Part shown: positions 1 through 7,304 of the stretch, piece by piece
Numbering within the stretch: the stretch's first letter is position 1
Layout of the letters: the number at the start of each line of letters is the position of its first letter
Assembly (NCBI GenBank): GCA_031177765.1
Contig: JAPSKH010000006.1
Span: 1-64,000 of the forward strand
Origin: Microbacterium sp.
GTDB taxonomy: Bacteria; Actinomycetota; Actinomycetes; Actinomycetales; Microbacteriaceae
Direction of reading: 5' to 3'
Length of the DNA stretch: 64,000 bases
Program-made: the position numbers and the translations under genes
The notes under the pieces: generated by a model
The model's input: only the letters and a program-made list of their open reading frames with translations
Databases searched by the model: none
What the model was told of the DNA's origin: nothing

Positions 1-86
1 TACCGCTCGATGACCGTGGCGGCGGCATCGCTCGCGGTGCGGTCGTACAGCGCGAGACCGGTGGGCTCGTGGCGGAGGCGCGTCAC
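1..86 (-). CDS. crtB: Phytoene synthase, N-terminal fragment (cut by window edge)
   Basis: Only the first 28 codons are inside the window. They read from a GTG whose last two bases plus the next A form the stop of the upstream 69-codon ORF (GTGA overlap), so the two are translationally coupled. The visible peptide contains LALYDRTASDAAATVIER, which matches the start of bacterial phytoene/squalene synthases, where an LYDR-like stretch leads into a VIxxYSTSF motif. Known role of the family: head-to-head condensation of two GGPP to phytoene, the first committed step of carotenoid synthesis. Position downstream of idi supports a carotenoid operon. The active-site DxxxD motifs lie outside the window, so the call rests on the N-terminal match and context. 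Confidence 0.6.
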   Translation of the reverse strand, partial: MTRLRHEPTGLALYDRTASDAAATVIER

Positions 87-292
87 GGGATCCGCCCCTG
101 GATGCCGTCGGCCAGGTCCTGCAGCAGGCGCGCAGCCGGTGCGGGCAGCGCGGGGTCGACGTGCGGCCATGCCTCGCAGTCGCGTGTCAGCGCGACGAAG
201 TCGGCGCCCAGATCAGCCGCACGGCCCCGGATGCGCGTCAGAGCCCCTTCGATCGCGACGTCGATGGCCGGCTCCGGAGCGAGCGCGATCAT
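83..292 (-). CDS. 69-aa protein between idi and crtB, unknown
   Basis: The ORF starts with an ATG that overlaps the idi stop (ATGA) and ends in a TGA that overlaps the crtB GTG start (GTGA). It is therefore locked into the operon by coupling on both sides, which argues that it is translated. The 69-residue product has an amphipathic Ala-rich stretch (AIEGALTRIRGRAADLG) followed by PAPAARLLQDLADGIQGRIP. The first part vaguely resembles the start of polyprenyl synthases, which often sit here as crtE/idsA, but there is no GGKR(L/I)RP or DDxxD motif and it is about a fifth of the usual length. It may be a relic of such a gene or a genuine small accessory protein. Function is not assigned. Confidence 0.5.
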   Translation of the reverse strand: MIALAPEPAIDVAIEGALTRIRGRAADLGADFVALTRDCEAWPHVDPALPAPAARLLQDLADGIQGRIP

Positions 293-840
293 GACACCCT
301 GCGCTGGGGCGCCGCCTGCTCGAAGAGGTGGAGCTGCTCCGCCTGGAGCACGAGCCACGGGCTGAAGGCCCAGGGGGTGGCGATGATCGACGCCGCGAGC
401 GCGCCGGGCTCGACCCATTGCGCGTCGACGACCTCGAGGGGGTTGAGAACGGGCTCCTCGTCGGCTCGTGCGGTGTACACGGGGCACACCTCATGCTCGA
501 CGATGCCGTTGGCGTCGGTCGCGCGGTAGCGGAAGAGCGGGAGCGCGAGCTCGATGTCGGACAGTGTCAGCCCGAGCTCGTAGTCCGCGCGACGGCGGAC
601 CGCCGCGAGCAGCGGCTCGGCAGGCCGAGGGTGTCCGCAGAAGGAGTTGGTCCACACCCCGGGCCACGTGCGCTTGTCGAGCGCGCGTCGAGTGACCAGC
701 ACCTCGCCGTGGCGGTTGACGACATGGCACGAGAAGGCCAGGTGCAGCGCGGTGTCCGTCCCGTGCACACTGCTCTTGAGCGCGGTGCCGATCGCTCTCC
801 CGTCCTCATCGAGCAGGACCACCTGGTCGTCGTCGGTCAT
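289..840 (-). CDS. idi: Isopentenyl-diphosphate delta-isomerase, type I
   Basis: This 183-residue cytoplasmic Nudix-fold enzyme interconverts IPP and DMAPP, supplying the allylic primer for prenyl chain growth. The family landmarks are visible: HLAFSCHVVN, then the TNSFCGHPRP segment carrying the catalytic Cys and a metal-binding His, and EHEVCPVYTA with the conserved Glu residues. Length fits the family (about 180). The ATG is preceded by a good ribosome site (AGGAGG at about 845-850). It is first in a leftward operon with the 69-codon ORF and crtB and is divergent from a MarR regulator at 915. A palindrome at 854-874 lies between them and probably controls this promoter, so idi here likely serves carotenoid synthesis as well as general isoprenoids. 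Confidence 0.93.
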   Translation of the reverse strand: MTDDDQVVLLDEDGRAIGTALKSSVHGTDTALHLAFSCHVVNRHGEVLVTRRALDKRTWPGVWTNSFCGHPRPAEPLLAAVRRRADYELGLTLSDIELALPLFRYRATDANGIVEHEVCPVYTARADEEPVLNPLEVVDAQWVEPGALAASIIATPWAFSPWLVLQAEQLHLFEQAAPQRRVS

Positions 841-853
841 CGCCCCTCCTAAG

Positions 854-874
854 ATCGCTAGCTTAGCTAGCGAT
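854..874. promoter_or_regulatory. Palindromic operator between idi and marR
   Basis: Two perfect 10-nt arms, ATCGCTAGCT and its complement AGCTAGCGAT, flank a single central base pair. The site lies in the 74-bp gap between the divergent idi operon and the MarR-type gene. MarR dimers typically bind such inverted repeats close to their own promoter. In Corynebacterium glutamicum a MarR-type regulator (CrtR) sits divergent from its crt operon, which makes this a natural autoregulated operator. Assignment to this regulator is inference from position and symmetry. Confidence 0.7.
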
Positions 875-914
875 AAGTGTTGTGCGATGCTACAACGGGG
901 GAGGAGGAACGTCC

Positions 915-1394
915 ATGAGCTTGACGCAGCGGTGGGTGCCGCAGTCGTCGCACGACCGCGCCATCATGCGCGTGCTCACGTCCATCCGCGCGCTCAGCGA
1001 CGCGATGGACCGCATGCACAGCGGCATGAAGGACGACATGGACATGAACGGCAGCGACCTGGCCGCTCTGCGCATGCTCGTCATGCGCGAGCAGGAGGGG
1101 CGCCTCGTCAGCCCCCGCGACATCGCCGATCACCTGCGGATCTCCACCGCCTCCACGACGAAGCTCCTGGACCGTCTCACCGCGTCCGGGCACATCGAGC
1201 GCCGGCCGCATCCCACGGACCGGCGGGCGCGGATCGTGGTGCTGACGCAGCTGTCGCGCAACGACTTCTTCCGCCTGTACGGCGAGCGTCTCCGCGCCAT
1301 GCGGTCGGTCGCGGGGGAGTACGGCGAGACCGAGCTGGCCGTGATCGCGCGGTTCCTCGGCGAGGTGACCGACGCCCTCGACCCCACACGCTGA
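915..1394 (+). CDS. MarR-family transcriptional regulator, probable carotenoid-locus repressor
   Basis: A 159-residue winged-helix protein. The DNA-binding core is recognisable: VSPRDIADHLRISTASTTKL (helix-turn-helix) followed by LLDRLTASGHIERRPHPTDRRARIV, the MarR wing with its conserved D-x-R-x-x-R pattern. Flanking helices would form the dimer interface. I chose the ATG at 915 because GGAGGAGG lies about 7 nt upstream; an in-frame ATG at 882 has no ribosome site and would overlap the promoter region. It is divergent from idi-crtB with a strong palindrome between, which parallels CrtR of Corynebacterium glutamicum, a MarR protein that responds to isoprenoid diphosphates. Ligand and target are inferred. 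A strong terminator follows at 1446-1481. Confidence 0.85.
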   Translation: MSLTQRWVPQSSHDRAIMRVLTSIRALSDAMDRMHSGMKDDMDMNGSDLAALRMLVMREQEGRLVSPRDIADHLRISTASTTKLLDRLTASGHIERRPHPTDRRARIVVLTQLSRNDFFRLYGERLRAMRSVAGEYGETELAVIARFLGEVTDALDPTR

Positions 1395-1440
1395 CGCGGC
1401 CGGATCCTTGGGGGCACAGTCCCGCGCCGGTCCCGGAACA

Positions 1441-1490
1441 GCAACAAGAAGAGGGCGTCCCTGGCGGGACGCCCTCTTCTTTTCTTGTTG
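1441..1490. terminator. Bidirectional intrinsic terminator between marR and tRNA-fMet
   Basis: A 16-bp perfect stem (1446-1461 with 1466-1481, loop TGGC) ends in TTTTCTTG on the + strand. The sequence GCAACAAGAA at 1441 is mirrored by TTCTTGTTGC at 1481-1490, so the symmetry extends beyond the core stem. It can stop the marR transcript rightward and the tRNA transcript leftward. Stem length and U-rich tail make this a confident terminator. Confidence 0.85.
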
Positions 1491-1561
1491 CGGGGACAGG
1501 ATTTGAACCTGCGACCTCTGGGTTATGAGCCCAGCGAGCTACCGAGCTGCTCCACCCCGCG
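1488..1561 (-). tRNA. Initiator tRNA-Met (CAT)
   Basis: The minus strand folds into a 74-nt tRNA without encoded CCA. Initiator marks are present: the C1/A72 mismatch at the acceptor end (CGCGGGG against CCCCGCA) and three consecutive G-C pairs in the anticodon stem around CTCATAA. The T-loop reads GGTTCAAATCC. It is transcribed leftward into the terminator at 1446-1481. Confidence 0.95.
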
Positions 1562-1654
1562 GCACAAGAAATGAGCTTAGCACGGGCCGGCGCGGGTCGC
1601 GAATCGAGCCGGGCCGGCTTGCTGGCGGAGGCACCGCACGCGAGGATGGTCGGC

Positions 1655-2173
1655 ATGCTTGCCGAGCGCGATCCCGACGTGCGCGACGACCACGACGACG
1701 GACGCAACGAGTCACCCGCAGAACGCGCCGATCGGAACTGGAACGAGGTGCTGCAGGAGCTGCGAGTGCTGCAGACCGGCACGCAGATCCTCACCGGCTT
1801 CCTGCTCGCGCTGGCTTTCCAGCCGGCCTTCGACGACTTGAACGACGGTCAGCGCGCCGCTTATCTCGGCCTCGTCGTCCTCTCGGCAGTGAGCTCGATC
1901 GTCGCGCTGACGCCGGTGGCCATGCACCGCGTGCTGTTCCAGCAGCGTGCGAAGCGGGAGGTGGTCCGGTACGGTCATGTCGCGCTGGTCACCGCGCTGC
2001 TGACGGTGTCGCTGCTGGTCGTGGGCGTCGTGGGCTTCGTCTTCGACGTCGTGCTCGGGGGCGCGGCGGTGTGGTGGGTCCTGGCGGCGCTCGCGGTGAT
2101 GATCATCGCGCTCTGGGTGGTCCTGCCTGTCAGTGTGCGGATGAAGAAGCGAACGGACAGGGGACCCGGATGA
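1655..2173 (+). CDS. DUF6328 family integral membrane protein
   Basis: About 172 residues. A charged N-terminus (NESPAERADRNWNEVLQEL) leads into RVLQTGTQILTGFLLALAFQ, the hallmark of DUF6328, followed by further hydrophobic helices near residues 60-80, 105-130 and 135-155, so about four membrane spans. The family's function is unknown. I prefer ATG 1655 because GAGG at 1642-1645 is 9 nt upstream; ATG 1646 is only 3 codons earlier. Its stop overlaps the start of the nitrilase-family gene (ATGA), so both are made from one message. No catalytic residues are evident. Confidence 0.75.
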   Translation: MLAERDPDVRDDHDDGRNESPAERADRNWNEVLQELRVLQTGTQILTGFLLALAFQPAFDDLNDGQRAAYLGLVVLSAVSSIVALTPVAMHRVLFQQRAKREVVRYGHVALVTALLTVSLLVVGVVGFVFDVVLGGAAVWWVLAALAVMIIALWVVLPVSVRMKKRTDRGPG

Positions 2174-2979
2174 CCGAGACGATCGCCGTCGGCGTCGCCC
2201 AGTTCGCGCCGACCGCCGACACAGCGGCGAACCTGTCGACGATCCGGCAGCTCACGGCCACCGCAGCCGCGCGCGGCGCTCGCGTCGTGGTCTTCCCCGA
2301 GTACTCCAGCTACTTCGTCGACCCCTTCGACGCCTCCCTCGCCGAGCACGCGCAGGAACTCGACGGGACGTTCGTCCGGGAGCTGGGATCGATCGCCCGA
2401 GATCACGACGCGGTCGTGGTGGCGGGTCTGCTCGAGCGGGCCGCCGACGACCGCCGGGTCCGCAACACCGTGGTCGCTGTGGGCGGTGACGGCCTGCTCG
2501 CGCACTACCGCAAGCTGCACCTGTACGACGCGTTCGGCCAGCGCGAGTCGGACTGGGTGCAGGCGGGGGACCTGGATGAGCCGCGGACGTTCGAGACGGG
2601 CGGGCTGCGTTTCGGACTCATGACCTGCTACGACCTGCGGTTCCCCGAGGTGGGGCGCCTCCTGGCCGACGCGGGCGCCGACGTGTTCCTCGTGCCGGCC
2701 GAATGGGTCCGAGGCCCGCTGAAGGAGCACCACTGGCGGACGCTGCTGCACGCGCGGGCGATCGAGAACACCGTGTTCGTGGCCGCCGCCGACCACCCGC
2801 CGCCCCTCGGGGTCGGACATTCATCGGTGGTCGACCCGCAGGGCGTGGAACTGGCCGCGGTGGGCACGGCGACCGACGTCGCGGTCGCTCATCTGGATGT
2901 CACGGCCGTCGAGCGCGTGCGCCGAGTGAACCCTTCGCTGCGCCTGCGTCGACTCGGCGTCGTGCCTCGTGAGGCCTGA
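2170..2979 (+). CDS. Carbon-nitrogen hydrolase (nitrilase superfamily)
   Basis: A 269-residue cytoplasmic amidase-type enzyme. The Glu-Lys-Cys catalytic triad of the superfamily is readable: E44 in VVFPEYSS, K115 in YRKLHLYD and C153 in LMTCYDLRFPE. The closest subgroup by motif is the Nit1/Nit2-like omega-amidase and deaminated-glutathione amidase class, which hydrolyses small amides such as alpha-ketoglutaramate. The exact substrate cannot be fixed from sequence. The ATG overlaps the stop of the DUF6328 gene. The neighbouring convergent gene at 2983 is an aminotransferase of the methionine/glutamine transaminase type; such enzymes make the 2-oxo-amides that omega-amidases consume, so a functional link is plausible although the genes are on opposite strands. 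Confidence 0.88.
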   Translation: MTETIAVGVAQFAPTADTAANLSTIRQLTATAAARGARVVVFPEYSSYFVDPFDASLAEHAQELDGTFVRELGSIARDHDAVVVAGLLERAADDRRVRNTVVAVGGDGLLAHYRKLHLYDAFGQRESDWVQAGDLDEPRTFETGGLRFGLMTCYDLRFPEVGRLLADAGADVFLVPAEWVRGPLKEHHWRTLLHARAIENTVFVAAADHPPPLGVGHSSVVDPQGVELAAVGTATDVAVAHLDVTAVERVRRVNPSLRLRRLGVVPREA

Positions 2980-2982
2980 CCG

Positions 2983-4182
2983 TCAGCCGAGAGCGGAGAG
3001 GCGGGATGCCGCCTCCTCCAGCACGTCCACGCGCTTGCACGCGGCGAAGCGCACGAGCGTCGCGTAGTCGGGCCGGCGGCCGGGCGTGACGAACGCGGTG
3101 AGCGGGATCGCCACCACTCCGGCGCGCTCCGGAAGGGCGCGGCAGAATGCCGCGGCATCCGTGACACCCAGGGGGCGCGCGTCGGCGACCGTGAAGTAGG
3201 AGCCTGCCGGCGTCGAGACCTCGAACCCCGCGGTGCGCAGACCTGCACCCAACAGGTCCCGCTTCGTCCGGAGTGCGCCGGCGATGCCGCTGAAGAAGGC
3301 ATCGTCCAGCCGCAGTCCGGTCGCGATGGCGGGCTGGAACGGGCTGCCGTTGACATAGGTGAGGAACTGCTTGACGGCGAGCACCGCATCCACCAGCGGA
3401 GCCGGGCCGCTGATCCAGCCGATCTTCCACCCCGTCGTGGAGAAGGTCTTGCCGCCGGAGGAGATCGTGAGCGTCCGCTCCCACGCACCAGGACGGGTCG
3501 CGATCGGGACGTGCGGACGATCGAACACGAGGTGCTCGTAGACCTCATCGGTGACGATGACGGCGTCGTGGCGGTCGGCGAGCCGGACGATCTCGTCCCG
3601 GATCTCGTCGTCGAGCATCGCTCCGGTGGGATTGTGCGGGTCGTTGACCAGGATCACGCGGGTGCGGTCCGTCACGGCGGCGCGCAGGTCGTCGAGGTCG
3701 GGCCGGAAATCCGGCCACCGCAACGGCACCGTCACCAGACGGGCTCCGGCAAGAGCGGCCACGGCTGCGTAGGAGTCGTAGAAGGGCTCGAGGACGACGA
3801 TCTCGTCGTCCGGCTCGCCCAGCAGCGCCAGAAGCGCCGCCGCGAGCGCCTCCGTGGCGCCGGCGGTGACGATGACATCCCGCTCGGGGTCGAGGCGAAG
3901 GCCGTAGAAGCGCTGCTGATGCTCGGCGATCGAGGCACGCAGATCCGGGATGCCGCGCCCCGGCGGGTACTGATTCACCCCGTTCGCGATGGCCGCCCGG
4001 GCGACCTCGAGCACCTCGGAGGGCCCGTCCTCGTCGGGGAAGCCCTGACCGAGATTGATCGCCCCGGTTCGCGCCGCGAGGGCCGACATCTCGGCGAAGA
4101 TGGTGGGGTGGATCGACCCGTCCGAACCGACGAGTCCGGCACCGGCGGCCGTGCGGTGCCACGCTCCGGGGATCTGTCGCAT
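2983..4182 (-). CDS. PLP-dependent class I/II aminotransferase (YbdL/kynurenine-aminotransferase-like)
   Basis: A roughly 399-residue fold-type I aminotransferase, cytoplasmic, homodimeric by family rule. Motifs in order: INLGQGFPDEDGP near the N-terminus, TAGATEAL, VLEPFYDSY, the NDPHNPTGA segment binding cofactor, VIVTDEVYEHLVFD, and SSGGKTFSTTGWKIGW containing the PLP-linking lysine. This set is typical of methionine/aromatic aminotransferases of the YbdL and KAT/glutamine transaminase K group. The frame is open to 4308, but I place the start at ATG 4182, where homology should begin; ATG 4245 is also possible. The gene converges on the amidase at 2170-2979 with a 3-bp gap. Confidence 0.87.
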   Translation of the reverse strand: MRQIPGAWHRTAAGAGLVGSDGSIHPTIFAEMSALAARTGAINLGQGFPDEDGPSEVLEVARAAIANGVNQYPPGRGIPDLRASIAEHQQRFYGLRLDPERDVIVTAGATEALAAALLALLGEPDDEIVVLEPFYDSYAAVAALAGARLVTVPLRWPDFRPDLDDLRAAVTDRTRVILVNDPHNPTGAMLDDEIRDEIVRLADRHDAVIVTDEVYEHLVFDRPHVPIATRPGAWERTLTISSGGKTFSTTGWKIGWISGPAPLVDAVLAVKQFLTYVNGSPFQPAIATGLRLDDAFFSGIAGALRTKRDLLGAGLRTAGFEVSTPAGSYFTVADARPLGVTDAAAFCRALPERAGVVAIPLTAFVTPGRRPDYATLVRFAACKRVDVLEEAASRLSALG

Positions 4183-4310
4183 CGCTTCACGGTACAGCGC
4201 CACGGTCCTGGGTCCGCTCAGGCTGATCGCATAGTCGGGTCCCATTCCCGGCATAAGAAACGCACAGCATCGGTGGGCACAGTGGTGAGTGCTTGGCAGA
4301 AGGAGCAATC

Positions 4311-5975
4311 ATGAGTGAGATCCAGGGGGAGCGCCCCGAGGACCAGATCCCGTCGACCGGGTCCGAGGCCTCGACCGCATCGCAGCCTTCCACCGCCGGC
4401 GCTGACACGACTCCGGCGGCCGCCGGAGATCCGGCGCCGACGTGGGCCGCCGGTCCCGTGCCGCCGGTGCCGAACATGCCCGCAGCGGCGGCCGCTCAGC
4501 AGATGCCGCCCTCGCCGCACGCGGGACACTCCGGCGCGGCCGGCGCGACCCAGCCGGTTCCCCCCGCGGGCTACCCCGCCGGCCCCCATGCCTACGCGCG
4601 TCCCCAGGGATACGCCGGACAGCCCGCCGGCCACCACGGCGGCTTCGCCGGCCAGCACGGTGCCGCGTTCGGCGTCCGCGCCGGCGACACGCAGCCGACC
4701 GTTCCGCTCGGCGGCGGTCGCGACGGCGCGGAGGGCGACCCGACCGCCACCTCGTCCTCAGCCGGATCGCGCAAGTCCTCCGGCGCGGGCAAGATCGTGA
4801 GCCTCATGGTCGCCGCGGCGATCGTCGGAGGCACCGCGGGGCTCGGAGGCGCGTACGCGGGCGTCAACTGGTTCGCACCCGAGAACGCCGCTCCGGCAGC
4901 CGGTCCCAGCACCGTCACGGTGAACGACACCGAGTCGGTCAACCAGACCACCGGCATCGCGGCGAAGGTCGTGCCGAGCGTCGTGACGATCGAGGCGACG
5001 AGCTCGGCCGGCGCTGGGACCGGCTCGGGCGTCGTGCTCACGGAGGACGGCTACGTCGTCACCAACACCCACGTCGTGACGCTCGATGGGGCCACAGGCG
5101 ACGCGGCGATCCGCGTCACCACCTCCGACGGCCGCGTGTACGACGCCGAGGTCGTGGGGCTCGACCCGATGTACGACCTCGCGGTCATCAAGCTCACGGA
5201 TGCCGAAGGCCTCACGCCGATCGAATTCGCCGACTCCAGCGATCTCAATGTCGGCGACAGCGCGATCGCCGTGGGGGCGCCGCTCGGGCTCGCGAACACC
5301 GTCACGACCGGTATCGTCAGCGCGCTGAACCGATCGATCTCGATCGCATCCGCCGCCGCCCCCGACACCGGTGACGGGGAGCAGAACCAGGAAGACGACG
5401 GACAGGGCGAGCAGGGTCCGTTCCGGTTCGATTTCGGTCAGCCCGATCAGCAGCAGACGCCGACGCAGACGATCTCCATCGCGGTCATCCAGACCGATGC
5501 CGCCATCAACCCTGGCAACTCCGGGGGCGCGCTGGTCGACTCGGAGGGGAAGCTCATCGGCATCAATGTGGCGATCGCCACCGCGGGCGGCGCCACCTCC
5601 GAAGGCTCCGGCTCCATCGGCGTGGGCTTCTCCATCCCGTCCGACATCGTTCAGCGCATCACGGACGAGATCATCGACAACGGCGAGGCGACGCACGGAC
5701 TGCTCGGGGCGAGCGTCCAGCCCGCCGGGTCCGTGGAGGGCTCGACCATCACCGGCGCCTACATCGCCGAGGTGGTCGCCGACGGCGCGGCGGACCGGGC
5801 GGGACTGCGTGAGGGGGACATCGTGACCGGCTTCAACGATCTGCCGATCACCGACGCGACCGACCTCACCGCCCAGGTGCGCGCGGCCGCCGCCGGCAGC
5901 GAGGCCACCATCACGTACGTGCGCGACGGTGAGACCCGCACGGTCGATGTGACGCTCGGCGCGCTCGAGCAGTAG
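4311..5975 (+). CDS. Membrane-anchored HtrA-type serine protease with PDZ domain
   Basis: A 554-residue envelope protease. A long Pro/Gly/Ala/His-rich cytoplasmic tail (residues 1-160) precedes one membrane helix (IVSLMVAAAIVGGTAG), so the protease domain faces outside. The trypsin-like triad is visible: His254 in VTNTHVV, Asp289 in PMYDLAVIKL and Ser404 in NPGNSGGAL. A PDZ domain fills about 460-554 (LLGASVQ...AGLREGDIV). A Gln/Asp/Glu-rich insert (about 345-385) separates the Asp and Ser blocks. HtrA proteins degrade or refold damaged secreted proteins. ATG 4311 has AAGGAG 5 nt upstream, which excludes the in-frame ATG at 4293. A perfect 18-bp hairpin follows at 5986-6026. Confidence 0.93.
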   Translation: MSEIQGERPEDQIPSTGSEASTASQPSTAGADTTPAAAGDPAPTWAAGPVPPVPNMPAAAAAQQMPPSPHAGHSGAAGATQPVPPAGYPAGPHAYARPQGYAGQPAGHHGGFAGQHGAAFGVRAGDTQPTVPLGGGRDGAEGDPTATSSSAGSRKSSGAGKIVSLMVAAAIVGGTAGLGGAYAGVNWFAPENAAPAAGPSTVTVNDTESVNQTTGIAAKVVPSVVTIEATSSAGAGTGSGVVLTEDGYVVTNTHVVTLDGATGDAAIRVTTSDGRVYDAEVVGLDPMYDLAVIKLTDAEGLTPIEFADSSDLNVGDSAIAVGAPLGLANTVTTGIVSALNRSISIASAAAPDTGDGEQNQEDDGQGEQGPFRFDFGQPDQQQTPTQTISIAVIQTDAAINPGNSGGALVDSEGKLIGINVAIATAGGATSEGSGSIGVGFSIPSDIVQRITDEIIDNGEATHGLLGASVQPAGSVEGSTITGAYIAEVVADGAADRAGLREGDIVTGFNDLPITDATDLTAQVRAAAAGSEATITYVRDGETRTVDVTLGALEQ

Positions 5976-5985
5976 CACCGACAGG

Positions 5986-6026
5986 GGACGCCATCCCGCG
6001 AGCGATAGGCTCGCGGGATGGCGTCC
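5986..6026 (+). terminator. 18-bp hairpin after htrA that contains the next gene's promoter and start
   Basis: Arms 5986-6003 and 6009-6026 are exact complements with a 5-nt loop (GATAG), followed by TT. As RNA from htrA it is a strong intrinsic-terminator-type stem. The loop and right arm also hold TAGGCT (6006-6011), a good -10 element, and the ATG (6018) of the next gene, so one element ends one transcript and starts the next. Confidence 0.75.
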
Positions 6027-7304
6027 TTCTCGTTCGGCGCGGGGAACGCGAGAAAGCTCGCGGGCATCCCGCTGTATGCCGCCGGGCGCATCCTCACACT
6101 TCTGATCCCACGATCCCGCGACGAGTGGGTGTTCGGCTGCGGCGCAGGCATCGGCGACGGCGCGCTGGCGCTGTGGCGAGTCGCCGCGGCGCGCGGCCGG
6201 CGCGCGGTCTGGCTCGTGGGAAGCGAGCGTGAGGCGCGGGATGCCGCAGCCCTGGGCATCCCGACCCTCCGCAAGACGTCGCTGCGAGGACTGTGGCGGA
6301 CGGCGCGGGCTCGCGTGGTCGTCGTGACGCACGGGTTCGGCGACGTGAACCGCTACGTCGTGTCGGGCGCGTTCGTGGTGCAGCTCTGGCACGGCATCCC
6401 GCTCAAGAGGATCGGCCTGGATTCGCCCGAGACGCTCCGCGTGCCGGCGGTCATCGAAGGCACGCCGCTCGCCGCGCCGCTGCGTGCGCTGCTGCGTGCG
6501 ATGTTCCGGTCCGCCGCCCGCCGCATCCGTGTGCTGCCGGCCGCGTCGCACCTCGTGCGCGGCCGGCTGGAGTCGGCGTTCGCCCTGCCGGACGGCCGGG
6601 TGCCCGTCACCGGCGAGCCGAGGGTCGACGTGCTTCTGGCCGGCGAGCGGTCGGAGCGCCGAGCCGCGGCGCACGCGCTGATCGCCGGGGCATGCCCGGG
6701 GATCGACACCACGGGCCGCTTCGTGCTCTACGCGCCGACGTGGCGGGACGGCGCCCCCGATCCCGCGGTGCCCACGCGCGCGGAGTGGACGCGCATCGTC
6801 GAGGTCCTCACGCGGCACGACGCCACGCTCCTCGTGCGCTCGCACCCGCTGGGGGCCGGCGACTACGCCCCGCCGTTCCGGACCGACCGCGTCCGACCGT
6901 TCGGCAGTGATCTGGTGGCCGACGTCACCCCCGCGCTCCCCGCGCTCGATGCGCTGGTCACCGACTACTCCTCGCTGATCTTCGACGCGGCGCTGGTGCC
7001 TCTGCCGGTGATCTTCCTCGCGCCCGATGTCGAGGACTACGCCCGCCGCCGCGGGTTCTACGGCGCCTATGACGACATCGCGGGCGACGGATGCGCCCGC
7101 GACTGGGACGACGCGGCGGGCCAGCTGGATGCCGTCCTCGGGGACGAGGGGGAGCGCGAGCGCCGCGTCGACCGCGCCGCGGCGCTGAGCGCGCGCGTGC
7201 ATGCGTTCCGTGACGGTCGCAGTGCCGAGAGGGTGTACCGTGCGATTCTGGCCGGTGCCGATGGGATCGACGGGGAGACCAACCCGGCGGAGGGAGATCG
7301 ATGA
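6018..7304 (+). CDS. CDP-glycerol:polyglycerophosphate glycerophosphotransferase family (TagF-like), first copy
   Basis: A 428-residue GT-B fold enzyme of the TagF/TarF/CDP-glycerol transferase family. Signature blocks are present: VVQLWHGIPLKRIG, VLYAPTWRDG, LVRSHPLG and LVTDYSSLIFDAALV. TagF-type enzymes transfer glycerol phosphate (or ribitol phosphate) from a CDP-activated donor to a growing wall polymer at the inner face of the membrane. A TAGGCT element ends 6 nt before the ATG, so the mRNA may be leaderless. Its stop overlaps the second copy's ATG (ATGA at 7301), indicating coupled synthesis. Substrate cannot be read from sequence. Confidence 0.85.
   Translation: MASFSFGAGNARKLAGIPLYAAGRILTLLIPRSRDEWVFGCGAGIGDGALALWRVAAARGRRAVWLVGSEREARDAAALGIPTLRKTSLRGLWRTARARVVVVTHGFGDVNRYVVSGAFVVQLWHGIPLKRIGLDSPETLRVPAVIEGTPLAAPLRALLRAMFRSAARRIRVLPAASHLVRGRLESAFALPDGRVPVTGEPRVDVLLAGERSERRAAAHALIAGACPGIDTTGRFVLYAPTWRDGAPDPAVPTRAEWTRIVEVLTRHDATLLVRSHPLGAGDYAPPFRTDRVRPFGSDLVADVTPALPALDALVTDYSSLIFDAALVPLPVIFLAPDVEDYARRRGFYGAYDDIAGDGCARDWDDAAGQLDAVLGDEGERERRVDRAAALSARVHAFRDGRSAERVYRAILAGADGIDGETNPAEGDR

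Noticed and set aside
882..914. Earlier in-frame start for the MarR gene
   Set aside because: No ribosome site; the ATG at 915 has a strong one.
4758..7202. A long minus-strand frame opposite htrA and the first TagF-like gene
   Set aside because: No motif, Arg/His-rich composition and full overlap with well-supported genes.
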